Shown here piece by piece: positions 35,533 through 45,345 of a stretch of 64,000 nt of DNA. The notes below the pieces were generated by a model. That model worked only from the letters and a program-made list of their open reading frames with translations, made no database searches and was not told the origin of the DNA. Where the stretch lies: NCBI RefSeq assembly GCF_014851765.1, contig NZ_JACVAI010000001.1, positions 806,001 to 870,000 of the forward strand, read 5' to 3'. Both the position numbers and the translations under genes were made by a program. The first letter of the stretch is position 1. Every line of letters begins with the position of its first letter. The DNA is from Pseudomonas sp. PDM04. GTDB taxonomy: Bacteria; Pseudomonadota; Gammaproteobacteria; Pseudomonadales; Pseudomonadaceae.

Positions 35533-36550
35533 CCCGGTTCGGCGCCTCCATCAGCCGCACCCGGTACTCGCCGGGTGTGGCATCGAACCAGCGGCGAAAG
35601 GCGCGGAAGAAATTGCTCGGGTCGGCAAAACCCAGCAGGTAGGCGATTTCAAGCAAGGTCATGGTCGGCTGCGCGAGGTACTGCTCGGCCAGTTCGCGCC
35701 GAGTGTCGTCGAGCAATGTCTGAAAACTGGTGCCCTCTTCCTGCAGGCGTCGCTGCAATGTCCGTTGTGACAGGTGCAGCGTTTGCGCCACGGCGTCGCG
35801 CTTGGGCTCACCCTGGGGCAGCAGTCGGCACAGCACCTGGCGGGCCTTGTGGGTCACGCGACTCTCGGAAAACCGCGCCAGGTATTCCCCGGCGAAGCGA
35901 TCATGCAGCAGCGCCATGGCCTCGTTGGCGGTGGGCAGCGGCGCTTCCATGTCGGCGCGCTCGAAGATCAGCGCGTCATACGGCGCGTTGAACATCAACG
36001 GTGCGTGGAACGCCTGTTTATAAGGTTCGAGATCGGCGGGTTCTTCGCCCTGCACCAGCACCTTGCGCGGTTGCAGCGTCCGCCCGGTCAACCAGCCGCA
36101 CAAGGCCAGCGCGCATGCCAGCGACGCCTCGGCACTCTGCCGGGTCGGCGGCAGGTGGTCGCCGTGGACCGTCAGAATCAGCGCATAACCTTCGTCCAGC
36201 AGGCGGAAACTCAGGTCGGCGCTTTCGGCGATGATGCGTTGATAACGCACCAGCCGCTTGAAGCCTTCGGCCAGGGTCTGGCTGGACATCAGGGCGTAGC
36301 CGGCCACATGGAAGGATGCCGGTCGCACCACCTTGCCCATGTTCAGGCCGATCGCCGGGTTGCCGGACAGCTCGACGGCGCGCTGCCACAGTCGAGTCAT
36401 GGAGTCTTGCGGGAAGCGCGCATCCGGATCATCCAGCAACGCGTAGTCGAGCCCCAGCTGCTTGAACAGAACCCGGCAGTCCAGGCCGTCCATTTCCAGT
36501 GCCTTGACAATCCCCATCGCCCAGCTTGAAGAAGTCGTTCGTTCACTCAT
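35489..36550 (-). CDS. AraC-family regulator (arabinose_bd N-terminal domain)
   Basis: This 353-residue regulator has an N-terminal domain of about 200 residues of the type found in OruR/ArgR-like and other Pseudomonas AraC proteins (LLDDPDARFPQDSMTRLWQRAVEL; VRPASFHVAGYALMSS) and two C-terminal helix-turn-helix motifs (AVAQTLHLSQRTLQRRL; IAYLLGFADPSNFFRAFRRW). Its effector and target are unknown. It is convergent with trkH and divergent from the DUF962 gene at 36711, a possible target. Confidence 0.9.
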   Translation of the reverse strand: MSERTTSSSWAMGIVKALEMDGLDCRVLFKQLGLDYALLDDPDARFPQDSMTRLWQRAVELSGNPAIGLNMGKVVRPASFHVAGYALMSSQTLAEGFKRLVRYQRIIAESADLSFRLLDEGYALILTVHGDHLPPTRQSAEASLACALALCGWLTGRTLQPRKVLVQGEEPADLEPYKQAFHAPLMFNAPYDALIFERADMEAPLPTANEAMALLHDRFAGEYLARFSESRVTHKARQVLCRLLPQGEPKRDAVAQTLHLSQRTLQRRLQEEGTSFQTLLDDTRRELAEQYLAQPTMTLLEIAYLLGFADPSNFFRAFRRWFDATPGEYRVRLMEAPNRVSDARTPEYTERTP

Positions 36551-36710
36551 GGCGTTTACTTACATGGTGAGCCGCATGCCACGGCCAATTTCCGAAGGAT
36601 ACTAAAGTGGCGCCTATTGTCACTGGCTGATGCCAATGATCACTCTAGACTCAAATAGGCTCCCCGCAGAACAACTTGCAGTCATAACAATAACCACAGA
36701 GAGCGCAGTC

Positions 36711-37022
36711 GTGGAAAACATCAGGCGTTTCAATAGCTTCGCTGAGTTTTACCCCTATTACCTCAGTGAACACAGCAACCGTACATGCCGACGATTGCAC
36801 TTTATCGGCACGACGCTGGTTTTTCTGATCATCGCCCTGAGCATCGGCAACGGGGCCTGGTCATGGCTGCTGGCCCTGCCGGTGGCCGGCTACAGCTTCG
36901 CCTGGGTCGGGCATTTCTTCTTCGAAAAGAACCGGCCGGCGACCTTCCAGCATCCGTTCTACAGCCTGCTCGGCGATTTCGTCATGTACCGCGACATGCT
37001 GCTGGGCCGCGTGCCGTTCTAG
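36711..37022 (+). CDS. DUF962 / Mpo1-like membrane protein
   Basis: This 103-residue protein has two hydrophobic hairpins and the DUF962 signature: NRTCRRLHFIGT, then WVGHFFFEKNRPATFQHPFYSL. Yeast Mpo1 of this family is an iron-dependent dioxygenase in fatty-acid alpha-oxidation; the conserved histidines are present here, but the bacterial role is not established. I chose the GTG at 36711 (VENIRRFNSFAEFYPYYLSEH), which fits the family's length of about 100; an ATG at 36630 would add 27 unrelated residues. Confidence 0.85.
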   Translation: MENIRRFNSFAEFYPYYLSEHSNRTCRRLHFIGTTLVFLIIALSIGNGAWSWLLALPVAGYSFAWVGHFFFEKNRPATFQHPFYSLLGDFVMYRDMLLGRVPF

Positions 37023-37121
37023 GCCCGCTGGGCCAGCGAAGCGTCCTGCCCGGCCAGTGCGCAGGCGATGGCAGGTTCTAGACTGAAAAAATCCCTGTCG
37101 ACAAGAACAAGAGGATGACCG

Positions 37122-37712
37122 ATGAATGCCAATGCCCGTTTCACCCACATGCAGGACGGCACGCAGGAAGACTGGGCGATCATCGCTGCGGACTTCAGTG
37201 CCTACGCCAGGCAGCTGCCGACGCGGATCCTGGCGCACCTGAAGCTGCTGGAGGGTGATTTCGGCGGGTTCCCGGTGGATCGCCTGACCCACTCCCTGCA
37301 AACCGCCAGCCGGGCCTGGCGCGACGGTCGCGATGAAGAATACGTGGTCTGCGCCCTGCTCCACGACATCGGCGACACCCTGGGCTCCTACAACCATCCG
37401 GACATCGCGGCGGCGATCCTCAAGCCGTTCGTCAGTGCCGACAATTTGTGGATGGTGGAGAAGCACGGGATTTTCCAGGGCTATTATTTCTTCCATCACC
37501 TGGGCATGGATCGGCATCTGCGCGAGCAATTCCGCGATCATCCGCAGTACCAGGCGACCATCGAATTCTGCGCCCGCTACGACGCCGCCGCGTTTGACCC
37601 GGCCTACGACACGCTGCCGCTGAGTTTCTTCGAGCCGATGATGGAGCGTGTGTTTGCGCAGCCGAAAAACTCGATCTACAAGGCGGCGATGCAGGCGTAT
37701 GCACCGGCCTGA
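37122..37712 (+). CDS. HD-domain phosphohydrolase (PhnZ/MIOX-like)
   Basis: This 196-residue HD-superfamily protein has metal-binding motifs in DRLTHSLQTASRAWRDG, ALLHDIGDTLGSYNH (HD pair) and KHGIFQGYYFFHHLG, then RYDAAAFDP. The pattern is that of mixed-valent di-iron oxygenases such as PhnZ, which cleave organophosphonates, rather than of a nucleotidase. No phosphonate genes are nearby, so the substrate remains open. AGAGGA precedes the ATG. Confidence 0.8.
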   Translation: MNANARFTHMQDGTQEDWAIIAADFSAYARQLPTRILAHLKLLEGDFGGFPVDRLTHSLQTASRAWRDGRDEEYVVCALLHDIGDTLGSYNHPDIAAAILKPFVSADNLWMVEKHGIFQGYYFFHHLGMDRHLREQFRDHPQYQATIEFCARYDAAAFDPAYDTLPLSFFEPMMERVFAQPKNSIYKAAMQAYAPA

Positions 37713-37748
37713 AAGATCTCGCGACGGGGCCCGCCCAGACAACTCGTT

Positions 37749-38564
37749 CTAGGCCGGCTCCGCGACCTTCAGCCCCTTCGACTCCGCCTCCCGCGCCTGG
37801 GCATCCGCCAGCCGGTACAGCTCGATCGACCCATCCCAGTGCTCGATCAGGGCCGTACAGGACTCCACCCAGTCGCCACAATTGAGGTAGTCCACCTCAC
37901 CGACCTTGCGAATCTCGGCGTGGTGAATGTGCCCGCACACCACACCGTGCAACTCACGCTTGACGCATTCGTGGGCGATGGCTTCCTCGAAATCGCTGAT
38001 GAAATTGACCGCGGTCTTGACCTTGTGCTTGAGGTACGCCGACAGTGACCAATAGCCGTAGCCATAACGCGCGCGCCAGTGATTGAGCCAACGATTGAGG
38101 GTCAGGGTGAACTCATAGGCCGAGTCGCCGAGAAACGCCAGCCAGCGGTGGTAGCGGGTGATCACATCGAACTGATCGCCGTGAATCACCAGCAGATGGC
38201 GGCCATCGGCGGTCACGTGCACCGCTTCGTCCACCAGTTGGATGTTGCCCAGGATCAGCTTCGAATAACGGCGCAGGAATTCGTCGTGGTTGCCGGTGAC
38301 GTAGATCACTTCGGTGCCGCGCTTGCTCATGGTCAACAGGCGCCGGATCACGTTGGTGTGTGCCTGGGGCCAGTACATGCCGCCGCGCAGTTTCCAGCCG
38401 TCAATGATGTCGCCGACCAGGTAGATCCGGTCCGCGTGATAGCGTTTGAGAAACTGTGACAGGTGTTCGGCCTGGCAATCCCGAGTGCCCAGGTGCACAT
38501 CGGAAATCCACAAGGTTCGCACACGTTGCTTGCGACTGGGTTTGGCGAGCTCGGCGCTGGTCAT
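37749..38564 (-). CDS. LpxH-like metallophosphoesterase (UDP-2,3-diacylglucosamine diphosphatase family)
   Basis: This 271-residue calcineurin-type phosphoesterase has five metal motifs in order: DVHLGTRDC, GDIIDGW, GNHDEFLRR, HGDQFD and CGHIHHAEIR. This arrangement matches the LpxH and related UDP-diacylglucosamine hydrolases of lipid A synthesis. It is a longer variant than classical LpxH (about 240), and Pseudomonas usually also has the classical one elsewhere, so its exact substrate is uncertain. I chose the ATG at 38564 (MTSAELAKPSRKQRVRTLW). Confidence 0.85.
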   Translation of the reverse strand: MTSAELAKPSRKQRVRTLWISDVHLGTRDCQAEHLSQFLKRYHADRIYLVGDIIDGWKLRGGMYWPQAHTNVIRRLLTMSKRGTEVIYVTGNHDEFLRRYSKLILGNIQLVDEAVHVTADGRHLLVIHGDQFDVITRYHRWLAFLGDSAYEFTLTLNRWLNHWRARYGYGYWSLSAYLKHKVKTAVNFISDFEEAIAHECVKRELHGVVCGHIHHAEIRKVGEVDYLNCGDWVESCTALIEHWDGSIELYRLADAQAREAESKGLKVAEPA

Positions 38565-38699
38565 GGGCAACCCTCTGCGATTGTTTTTGCAAGCTTGCGC
38601 CGGTCGGGTTAATGGCCCATGACAACCGCGAGTCAGTCCCGTGACAGCACGCCGGCACGACCCGGGTGTAGACTGTCGGCCTTGTTCGGGAGACCCGCG

Positions 38700-39458
38700 A
38701 TGAGACCGATCCTCACGCTGCGCCACTACACACATGACCTGATCGTCCACAGCCACGACCACGCGCAACTGGTGTTCGGGCTGTCGGGCGCGCTGGATTT
38801 CGAAGTCGACGGGCGTGGCAGCCAGGTGGTTCAGCAGAGTTTCGTGGTGGTTCCTTCCGGTTTCCACCATGCCTGCGGCAGCCGCGACGGCAGCCGCTGC
38901 CTGGTGCTGGATGTACCCGGCGATGAGTGGGTGACGCAGTGCCTGGGCGATCATGCCGATGCCAGCCGTCGCCTGCTTGACCACAGCGGGCGCCTGCCGC
39001 TGGATGCCGGGCAGAATCAGCTGGTCAACTGGCTGGCGAGCAGCCCCGTCAGCGATCCGCTGATTGCCCAGCAGGGCGCGGTGCTGTTGCTGGCCAGCCT
39101 CAACAGGAGCGAACCCGAGGTCAGCGGCGGACGGCGCCTGCCCTACGCCGCGCTCAATGCCCATATCGACGAGCACGCCGCCTATCCACTGCAAGTGGCT
39201 GACCTTGCGCGCATCACCGGCCTGTCCAGCGCCCGGCTGCATGCGCGATTCGTCGCCGAGTGCGGGCAGACCCCCATGGACTACATCCGTAGCCGCCGCC
39301 TGCACATGGCCGTGAACCTGTTGCGCACCTCGGCCCTGCCCATTGGCGAGATTGCCAACCGGGTTGGCTACGCTTCGCAAAGCGCCTTTTCAGCGGCGGT
39401 GCTGCGTGAGTTCGGTGCTTCGCCGGGCACCCTGCGACGCGAGTCTGGCAACAAATGA
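38700..39458 (+). CDS. AraC-family regulator with cupin N-terminus
   Basis: This 252-residue regulator begins with a cupin-like sensor domain (HSHDHAQLVFGLSGALDFEVDG) and ends in an AraC DNA-binding domain with helices LARITGLSSARLHARF and IANRVGYASQSAFSAAVLREFG. It is followed after 91 bases by an EamA exporter gene on the same strand, which it may control; regulator-exporter pairs of this kind are common. The ligand is unknown. Confidence 0.9.
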   Translation: MRPILTLRHYTHDLIVHSHDHAQLVFGLSGALDFEVDGRGSQVVQQSFVVVPSGFHHACGSRDGSRCLVLDVPGDEWVTQCLGDHADASRRLLDHSGRLPLDAGQNQLVNWLASSPVSDPLIAQQGAVLLLASLNRSEPEVSGGRRLPYAALNAHIDEHAAYPLQVADLARITGLSSARLHARFVAECGQTPMDYIRSRRLHMAVNLLRTSALPIGEIANRVGYASQSAFSAAVLREFGASPGTLRRESGNK

Positions 39459-39549
39459 CAGTAGTTTGGCGACAGACATGGCGGGCCGGACCGGGGTTAA
39501 ATATCGCCACTGTGGTTTTGGCCACGCTCTACGTTTATCAAGGATCGCA

Positions 39550-40443
39550 ATGACTCCCCGTACCGCCCTTGGCGCCTTGCACATCGGCGCCCTGATGTTT
39601 GGCCTGACCGGCGTGTTCGGCAAACTCGCCGCCGCTTCACCGGCCGTCATCGTCTTCGGTCGCGCCGCCTTCGCCGTGCTCGCGCTGTTCGTTTTCTCGC
39701 GTTTTGCCAGCCAGACGCGCTGGCAAAAACTGCGCGCCGTGGACGGGCGACGCCTGCTGCTCGGTGGCGTGCTGCTGGCCGGGCACTGGGTCAGTTTTTT
39801 CATCGCGGTAAAAGTGGCCGGTGTCGCCATTGCCACCCTGGGCTTCGCCAGTTTCCCCGCGTTCACCGTGATCCTGGAGGGGCTGATTTTCCGCGAGCGC
39901 ATTCGCGCCAACGAGATCGTTCTGGTGGTGCTGGTGAGTATCGGGCTGGTGCTGGTCACGCCGGATTTCGACCTCGCCAGTGGCGCCACCACCGGGCTGC
40001 TGTGGGCAGTGGCTTCCGGCCTGTTGTTTTCGCTGCTGTCACTGACCAACCGCGCCGGCTCCGCCGCCGTTCCGCCGGTACAGGCGGCGCTGTGCCAGAA
40101 CGTGGTGGTCGCGCTGTGCATGCTGCCGGTGGCCGCCCCTCAACTGGGTGACGTGCGCGCCATCGACTGGCTATGGATCAGTTTGCTTGGGCTATTCTGC
40201 ACCGGCCTCGCGCACAGCCTGTTCGTTGCCAGCCTCGCGGTGATCAAGGCCCGCACCGCCGCCGTGGTGTTCGCCATGGAGCCGGTGTACGGCATCACCG
40301 TGGCCTGGCTGCTGTTCAACGAAAACCCGACGCTGCGCATGCTGGTCGGCGGCGCCTTGATCATCGTCGCGATTGTGGTGTCCAGCCGACTTTCAGGCGG
40401 CTCGAGCAGCAAAGCCGTGGCGGCCGAAGTCACGTCTCACTGA
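39550..40443 (+). CDS. EamA-family (DMT) transporter
   Basis: This 297-residue inner-membrane protein has ten helices from two EamA repeats (GALMFGLTGVFGKLAA; then LGLFCTGLAHSLFVAS). The conserved EamA ending with AVVFAMEPVYGITVAWLLFNE is clear. Such carriers export amino acids or metabolites; the substrate is unknown. I chose the ATG at 39550. Its stop overlaps by 7 bases the convergent Rdx-family gene. Confidence 0.9.
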   Translation: MTPRTALGALHIGALMFGLTGVFGKLAAASPAVIVFGRAAFAVLALFVFSRFASQTRWQKLRAVDGRRLLLGGVLLAGHWVSFFIAVKVAGVAIATLGFASFPAFTVILEGLIFRERIRANEIVLVVLVSIGLVLVTPDFDLASGATTGLLWAVASGLLFSLLSLTNRAGSAAVPPVQAALCQNVVVALCMLPVAAPQLGDVRAIDWLWISLLGLFCTGLAHSLFVASLAVIKARTAAVVFAMEPVYGITVAWLLFNENPTLRMLVGGALIIVAIVVSSRLSGGSSSKAVAAEVTSH

Positions 40444-40724
40444 GTGCGGTCGTTGTGTCCGAGGTCGCGGTCCGGGTCAATCTGGTCACGGACCCGCTGC
40501 TTGAGCACCTTGGCTTCCGGGAAACCGCCGTCAGCCTTGCGCTCCCAGATCTGCACGTCGTTGCAAGCGATGTGAAACACCCCGCCCGTGCCCGGCACCA
40601 GCGACACCTTGCCCAGGTCGTCGCCAAAGGTGCTGAGCAGTTCCTGCGCCAACCAGGCGGCACGCAACAGCCATTGGCATTGCGTGCAATAGGTGATGAC
40701 GATTTCCGGTTTTTGCATGTTCAT
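40437..40724 (-). CDS. SelT/SelW/SelH (Rdx) family protein, Cys form
   Basis: This 95-residue thioredoxin-like protein has the redox motif CTQC in VITYCTQCQWLLRA near the N-terminus. In animal members the second Cys is replaced by selenocysteine. The remaining signature VSLVPGTGGVFHIACNDVQIWERK is typical of the bacterial Rdx domain. Its partner and substrate are unknown. I chose the ATG at 40724; ATG 40718 is equally possible. Confidence 0.9.
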   Translation of the reverse strand: MNMQKPEIVITYCTQCQWLLRAAWLAQELLSTFGDDLGKVSLVPGTGGVFHIACNDVQIWERKADGGFPEAKVLKQRVRDQIDPDRDLGHNDRTQ

Positions 40725-40769
40725 GACGGGGCAGACTCCTGAGCCAGGGGGCGCCGCCATGATAGAGGC

Positions 40770-42527
40770 TCAGCGAATACCGGCCAACAGCGTCCGTGCG
40801 GTTTGCCTGAGGGGTTCGTCAGCCTCCCGGAGCAACTCGTTGAGCAGCTCGACGGCACTCTCCAGATCGCCATCATCGATGCAGGTCTGGGCCTGCTCCA
40901 GTTTGTCGGCATTGCTCGCCTCCGCCGGCCCGAGGTCCAGGGGTTCAAGTTCGAGCGAGGGGCCTTCATCACTGAAGCCATCGAGAAAATCGTCGTCCAG
41001 CGCCTGGGCATCGGGGTCGGCGATCCACTCCAGCTCGGGCTCTCCCAGGGTCGGCTCTTCCGGGCGTTCGAGCGGCAGCATGTGCAGGTTGGAAGCGAGT
41101 GCGGGGCCCGGCGTTTTTTCCGGGGGCGTGTCGCTCTCGAACGGGCTGACCAGATCCCAACTCGAATCCATCGACAGCGCCTCCAGGTTCAACTGGAACT
41201 CATCGCTGGCCGGCTGTTCGGCCGCTGGAGGTGTGACGGCAAGCGCTGCCGCCGGCGCCACTGGCGCCGCCGATTGGCTCAGTTTCGGGAAACGGGCACG
41301 CAGGTCCTGAAGCTGCTGAGCATCGAACCCGGCCTCGCGCAACTTGTTTTCCTGGGCATCGTAGGCGGCTTCGTCGCCCTGCTTGCCCAGCACTTCGAGC
41401 AATTGCACGGCAAGGTCCGTCCGTTGCGGCTCCTTGGCCAGGGCATCGCGCAACAGTCCCGCGGCCTCGGAAAACCGCCCGTAGGTCAGGTACAAGCTCA
41501 CGCCTTCCAGCACATCGCCGGTCGGTGCGTCGTCATGATGCTCCTGAGCGGGCTTGAACAACGCGGTCTGCTGCACCGGTTGGAAAATCGCTTCAGGCAC
41601 CCCGTCATCAAGCGTCGGCGGAACAGGCCCTTGTTCGGGCAATGCCTGGCCTAACTGACGCCTGCGACGCACGAACCACACCATCACCAACAGGCCGAGC
41701 AACACCAGCAAACCGGCGATCAGCAGCCAATTGACGCCCTCGGGCTCCTGAACCGCGACAGGCGCCGGCGCCACCGTTTCCGGTACGGCCACTGGCGTCG
41801 GCGCCGGCTTGACTTCCGCCAACCGGGTCTGCAGTTCGGTGATCTGTTTTTTCTGCTCGGCGATCTGTTGGTCCTGGCCCTGCAGTTTCGCGCTCAGCTC
41901 ATCGACGGTTGTTTGCAGTTGCTGGTTTTGCAGCACGCTGGCGGCCAATTGCTCGGCCGCAGGCTCGGTGGCCGGGACGGCGGGCGGTGGGGTCGGGGTT
42001 GGGACAGGTTTTTTCGCGGCGGGCCGCGCAGTGGTGGCCGGGGTGACGCTCGGGAATGGCGAATTCGTGGAGCCGGTGGCCGGTTCCTCGGCCACCGGCA
42101 CGATGCCCGGTGTACCCGGAGGGTCGATCAGCACCGTGTATTCGCGCACCACACGCCCGTTGGGCTGATTGAGTTGCACGAGAAATTCCAGGAAGGGTTC
42201 GTTGACCACCTTGCTGGAACTGACCCGGACCAGGCTGCGGTTACCGCGCAGGATCGGGGTGAACTTCAGGTCATTGAGAAAGAACACCCGTTCGACACCG
42301 GCGCGGCTGAATTCGTCGGCCGTCGCCAGGCTGACGGACAGGTCGCCCTCCTCCAGGCCCGCCGCATCTTCCAGGGCGATATCGGCACGAAACGGCTGAT
42401 TCAACGCCGAATGCACGGTGATTTCCCCCAGCCCCAGCGCGGACGCCAATGACGAGTAAGCCACCACTCCACCGGCCAGCAGCAACCTGGCGCACCCTCG
42501 CAGTACTACGTGCCAACTCTCGAGCAT
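40770..42527 (-). CDS. FimV-like protein (N-terminal FimV domain, TPR-type C-terminus)
   Basis: This 585-residue protein has a signal peptide and FimV N-terminal domain (LGLGEITVHSALNQPFRADIALED; FTPILRGNRSLVRVSS), a proline-rich stretch, a coiled coil (about 190-240), one membrane helix (WLLIAGLLVLLGLLVMVWFV), a cytoplasmic region with a TPR-like repeat (LYLTYGRFSEAAGLLRDALAKEP) and the C-terminal FimV-type motif (NADKLEQAQTCIDDGDLESAVELLNELLREAD). FimV organises pole-localised type IV pili and cyclic-AMP signalling. This version is shorter than canonical FimV (about 900), and I see no LysM. The ATG at 42527 has AAGGG at the best spacing. Confidence 0.85.
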   Translation of the reverse strand: MLESWHVVLRGCARLLLAGGVVAYSSLASALGLGEITVHSALNQPFRADIALEDAAGLEEGDLSVSLATADEFSRAGVERVFFLNDLKFTPILRGNRSLVRVSSSKVVNEPFLEFLVQLNQPNGRVVREYTVLIDPPGTPGIVPVAEEPATGSTNSPFPSVTPATTARPAAKKPVPTPTPPPAVPATEPAAEQLAASVLQNQQLQTTVDELSAKLQGQDQQIAEQKKQITELQTRLAEVKPAPTPVAVPETVAPAPVAVQEPEGVNWLLIAGLLVLLGLLVMVWFVRRRRQLGQALPEQGPVPPTLDDGVPEAIFQPVQQTALFKPAQEHHDDAPTGDVLEGVSLYLTYGRFSEAAGLLRDALAKEPQRTDLAVQLLEVLGKQGDEAAYDAQENKLREAGFDAQQLQDLRARFPKLSQSAAPVAPAAALAVTPPAAEQPASDEFQLNLEALSMDSSWDLVSPFESDTPPEKTPGPALASNLHMLPLERPEEPTLGEPELEWIADPDAQALDDDFLDGFSDEGPSLELEPLDLGPAEASNADKLEQAQTCIDDGDLESAVELLNELLREADEPLRQTARTLLAGIR

Positions 42528-42654
42528 GAGCATCCCTTAGATAACCAGAACCAACTGCGCGTGATCGCGTATCCGGTACGAACACGATATTGCCTACTAG
42601 TTCTTTATAGTCTGCTGGGCGGGGTATCTCAAAAAGATGACACCCGGTTTTGCC

Positions 42655-43089
42655 TCAGGATTTTTCCAGGTTGGCCAGGATGTGCCCGTGAACCCGCATG
42701 CACACCTTCAGGTCGGCTTCGTCGACCCCCTGAAACAGTTCGTGACGCAACTGGGTGGCGATGGTTTCGATCTGTTCGATCAGGGGACGGGCCGGGGCGC
42801 AGAGGACAATTTTTTTCGCCCGGCGGTCTTCCACCACAGACTGGCGTTGAACGAGCCCCTGGCTTTCCAGGCTGTCGAGCAGTCGGGCCAGGGTCGGCCC
42901 TTCGACGCCGACGCTTTGCGCCAGCTCCCGTTGGGTCGGCGCGGCGTCGAAACGGGCCAGGTGCAGCAGCACCAGCCAGCGCGCCTGGGACAAACCCAGG
43001 CCGGCCAGACGGCGGTCCAGTTCGGCCCGCCAGCCGCGGGACATCTGGGCCAGTTGCATGCCAAAGCGGTGTTGATCGGTTAACGGCAT
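42655..43089 (-). CDS. MarR/SlyA-family regulator
   Basis: This 144-residue winged-helix repressor contains the recognition region LAQSVGVEGPTLARLLDSLE followed by the wing QRQSVVEDRRAKKIVL. It is typical of SlyA-like proteins that sense small phenolics or drugs. A perfect palindrome 33 bases upstream is a likely autoregulatory operator. No divergent efflux gene is present; the nearest genes are recQ and the FimV-like gene. Confidence 0.9.
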   Translation of the reverse strand: MPLTDQHRFGMQLAQMSRGWRAELDRRLAGLGLSQARWLVLLHLARFDAAPTQRELAQSVGVEGPTLARLLDSLESQGLVQRQSVVEDRRAKKIVLCAPARPLIEQIETIATQLRHELFQGVDEADLKVCMRVHGHILANLEKS

Positions 43090-43121
43090 AAAACACTCAT
43101 GATTAAACTGAAATAGATAAA

Positions 43122-43134
43122 ACTAATTATTAGT
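43122..43134. promoter_or_regulatory. Palindromic operator candidate upstream of marR-type gene
   Basis: ACTAATTATTAGT is a perfect palindrome with one central base, set in an AT-rich stretch 33 bases upstream of the regulator start. MarR proteins commonly bind such sites and repress themselves. Confidence 0.5.
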
Positions 43135-43218
43135 CAGCTAAGCATGGCCTTTGGCTGGAGGCAAGGTTTGCTCTGTACTGAATCGTTACATCAGCACACC
43201 GTGATCGGGAATTGCGTA

Positions 43219-45345
43219 TCAGATCTCGAATTCCGATTGCAGCGCCGCCCTGACGCAATACAACACACCCTCAGGCACGCGCCCGGCGAACAGCGCGGCA
43301 ATCTCTGCCACCGGTGGTAATTCGCCCTCGCCGTCGAGAAACGCATCCTGCACCTCCCCCATCAGGTCCTCGGGGAGGTCCAGGGCCTGCTCCAGCGACA
43401 ACTGCTGCTTGCCAATGGCTTCGGCGAGCAGGGTGTAGACGTTTTTTTCCGAACACTGAAGCTGGCCGGCAATCTGCAACGGTGTCATGCCGGCCCGGGC
43501 GAGCGTGATCAGTTCGTGACGCACATCGGCCACCACTTTCGGCGCCTCGACCTGACCGCCGAGCACTTCGAGGAAGGCTTCGCCGTAGCGCTCCAGCTTG
43601 CGCGCGCCGACGCCGCTGACCCGAGCCATTTCCGCCAGCGAAGTGGGCTGGCTGCGCAGCATTTCCAACAGCGTCGAATCGGGGAAAATGACGTAGGGCG
43701 GCACACCGTGCTCTTCGGCGAGCTTGCGGCGCAGGGCGCGCAGGGCTTCCCATTGCTCGCGCTCTTCGCCGCGCACCAGCTGGCTCGCCTGGCTCTTGCT
43801 GCTTTTCGCCGTGGTTTGCGGCTTGAGGTCACGGCGCAGTTCCAGGGTCACTTCACCCTTGAGCAGCGGTCGGCAACTGTCACTCAGGCGCAGGCCGCCG
43901 TAACCCTCAAGATCGATGTCGGCCAGGCCTCGCGCCACCAGTTGCCGGAACAGGGAACGCCACTCGCTTTCGCCCAGCGCCTTGCCGACACCGAACACCG
44001 ACAGATGCTGATGACCGAAGCTACGGATCTTTTCGTTGTCCTTGCCCAGCAACACGTCCACCAGATGACCGACGCCGTAGCGCTGACCGGTGCGATAGAT
44101 CGCCGACAGGGCCTGACGCGCCGGCTCGGTGGCGTCCCAGGTCTGCACGCCATCGACGCAGTTGTCACAGTGGCCGCACGGCTGGGGCATGTCTTCGTCG
44201 AAGTAGGCCAGCAACGTCTGACGGCGGCAGCGGGTCTCCTCGCAAAGCGAGAGCATCGCGTCGAGCTTGTGCTGCTCCAGACGCTTGTGACGCTCGTCGC
44301 CTTCGGAGTTCTGCAGCATCTGCTTGAGCATCACCACGTCTTGCAGGCCGTAGGCCATCCAGGCGTCCGCCGGCAAACCGTCACGGCCGCCGCGCCCGGT
44401 TTCCTGGTAGTAGGCTTCAAGGGATTTGGGCAGGTCCAGGTGCGCGACGAAACGCACGTTGGGCTTGTCGATGCCCATGCCGAACGCCACCGTGGCGACC
44501 ATGATCAGGCCTTCCTCGTTGAGGAAACGCCTCTGGTGTTCGGACCGGGTTTCGTTGGCCAGGCCCGCGTGATACGGCAACGCTGGAAAGCCCTGCTCGC
44601 TGAGGAACACCGCCACTTCGTCGACTTTCTTGCGCGACAGGCAATAGACAATGCCGGCGTCACTGCGGCGCTCGGCGAGGAACGCCAGCAACTGCTTGCG
44701 CGGCTGCTCCTTGGGCACGATGCGGTAGAAAATGTTCGGCCGGTCGAAGCTGGAGAGAAAACGTTCGGCGTTCTGCAGGTGCAGGCGCTCGACGATTTCC
44801 TCGCGGGTGCGCTTGTCGGCCGTGGCCGTCAGGGCAATCCGCGGGACATGGGGAAACAACTCCGCCAGTTGCCCCAATTGCAGGTATTCGCGGCGGAAAT
44901 CGTGGCCCCATTGCGACACGCAGTGCGCCTCGTCGATGGCAAACAGGGCGATTTCCAGGCTTTGCAGGAAGGCCAGCATGCGCGGCTGGACCAGGCGTTC
45001 GGGGGCGAGGTAGAGCATCTTCACCTCACCTCGCTTGATCCGCGCGGCGAGGTCGCGTTGCTGCTCGGCGCTCAGGGTGGAGTTCAACGAGGCGGCTGCC
45101 ACCCCCAGTTCTTCGAGGGTCGCCACCTGATCGTCCATCAGCGCGATCAGCGGCGACACCACCACCGCCAGGCCTTCGCGCAACAGCGCCGGGACCTGGA
45201 AGCACAGGGACTTGCCGCCACCGGTAGGCATCAGCACCAGGGCGTCGCCGCCGCTGGCTACGCGCTCAATGATTGCACCCTGACGGCCACGGAAACTGTC
45301 GTAGCCGAAGATGTCCTTGAGGACGCGTTGAGCCTGTTCGAGCAT
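43219..45345 (-). CDS. recQ: ATP-dependent DNA helicase RecQ
   Basis: This 708-residue 3'-5' helicase has Walker A MPTGGGKS, the RecQ motif and DEAH box in [17 protein letters not shown], motif [12 protein letters not shown], a zinc-binding RQC region ([12 protein letters not shown] and CGHCDNC) and one HRDC domain (about 530-605). A C-terminal extension of about 100 residues contains a helix-turn-helix-like segment ([21 protein letters not shown]) found in longer RecQ proteins. E. coli RecQ is 609 residues. TTGGAG precedes the ATG at 45345. Confidence 0.96.
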   Translation of the reverse strand: MLEQAQRVLKDIFGYDSFRGRQGAIIERVASGGDALVLMPTGGGKSLCFQVPALLREGLAVVVSPLIALMDDQVATLEELGVAAASLNSTLSAEQQRDLAARIKRGEVKMLYLAPERLVQPRMLAFLQSLEIALFAIDEAHCVSQWGHDFRREYLQLGQLAELFPHVPRIALTATADKRTREEIVERLHLQNAERFLSSFDRPNIFYRIVPKEQPRKQLLAFLAERRSDAGIVYCLSRKKVDEVAVFLSEQGFPALPYHAGLANETRSEHQRRFLNEEGLIMVATVAFGMGIDKPNVRFVAHLDLPKSLEAYYQETGRGGRDGLPADAWMAYGLQDVVMLKQMLQNSEGDERHKRLEQHKLDAMLSLCEETRCRRQTLLAYFDEDMPQPCGHCDNCVDGVQTWDATEPARQALSAIYRTGQRYGVGHLVDVLLGKDNEKIRSFGHQHLSVFGVGKALGESEWRSLFRQLVARGLADIDLEGYGGLRLSDSCRPLLKGEVTLELRRDLKPQTTAKSSKSQASQLVRGEEREQWEALRALRRKLAEEHGVPPYVIFPDSTLLEMLRSQPTSLAEMARVSGVGARKLERYGEAFLEVLGGQVEAPKVVADVRHELITLARAGMTPLQIAGQLQCSEKNVYTLLAEAIGKQQLSLEQALDLPEDLMGEVQDAFLDGEGELPPVAEIAALFAGRVPEGVLYCVRAALQSEFEI

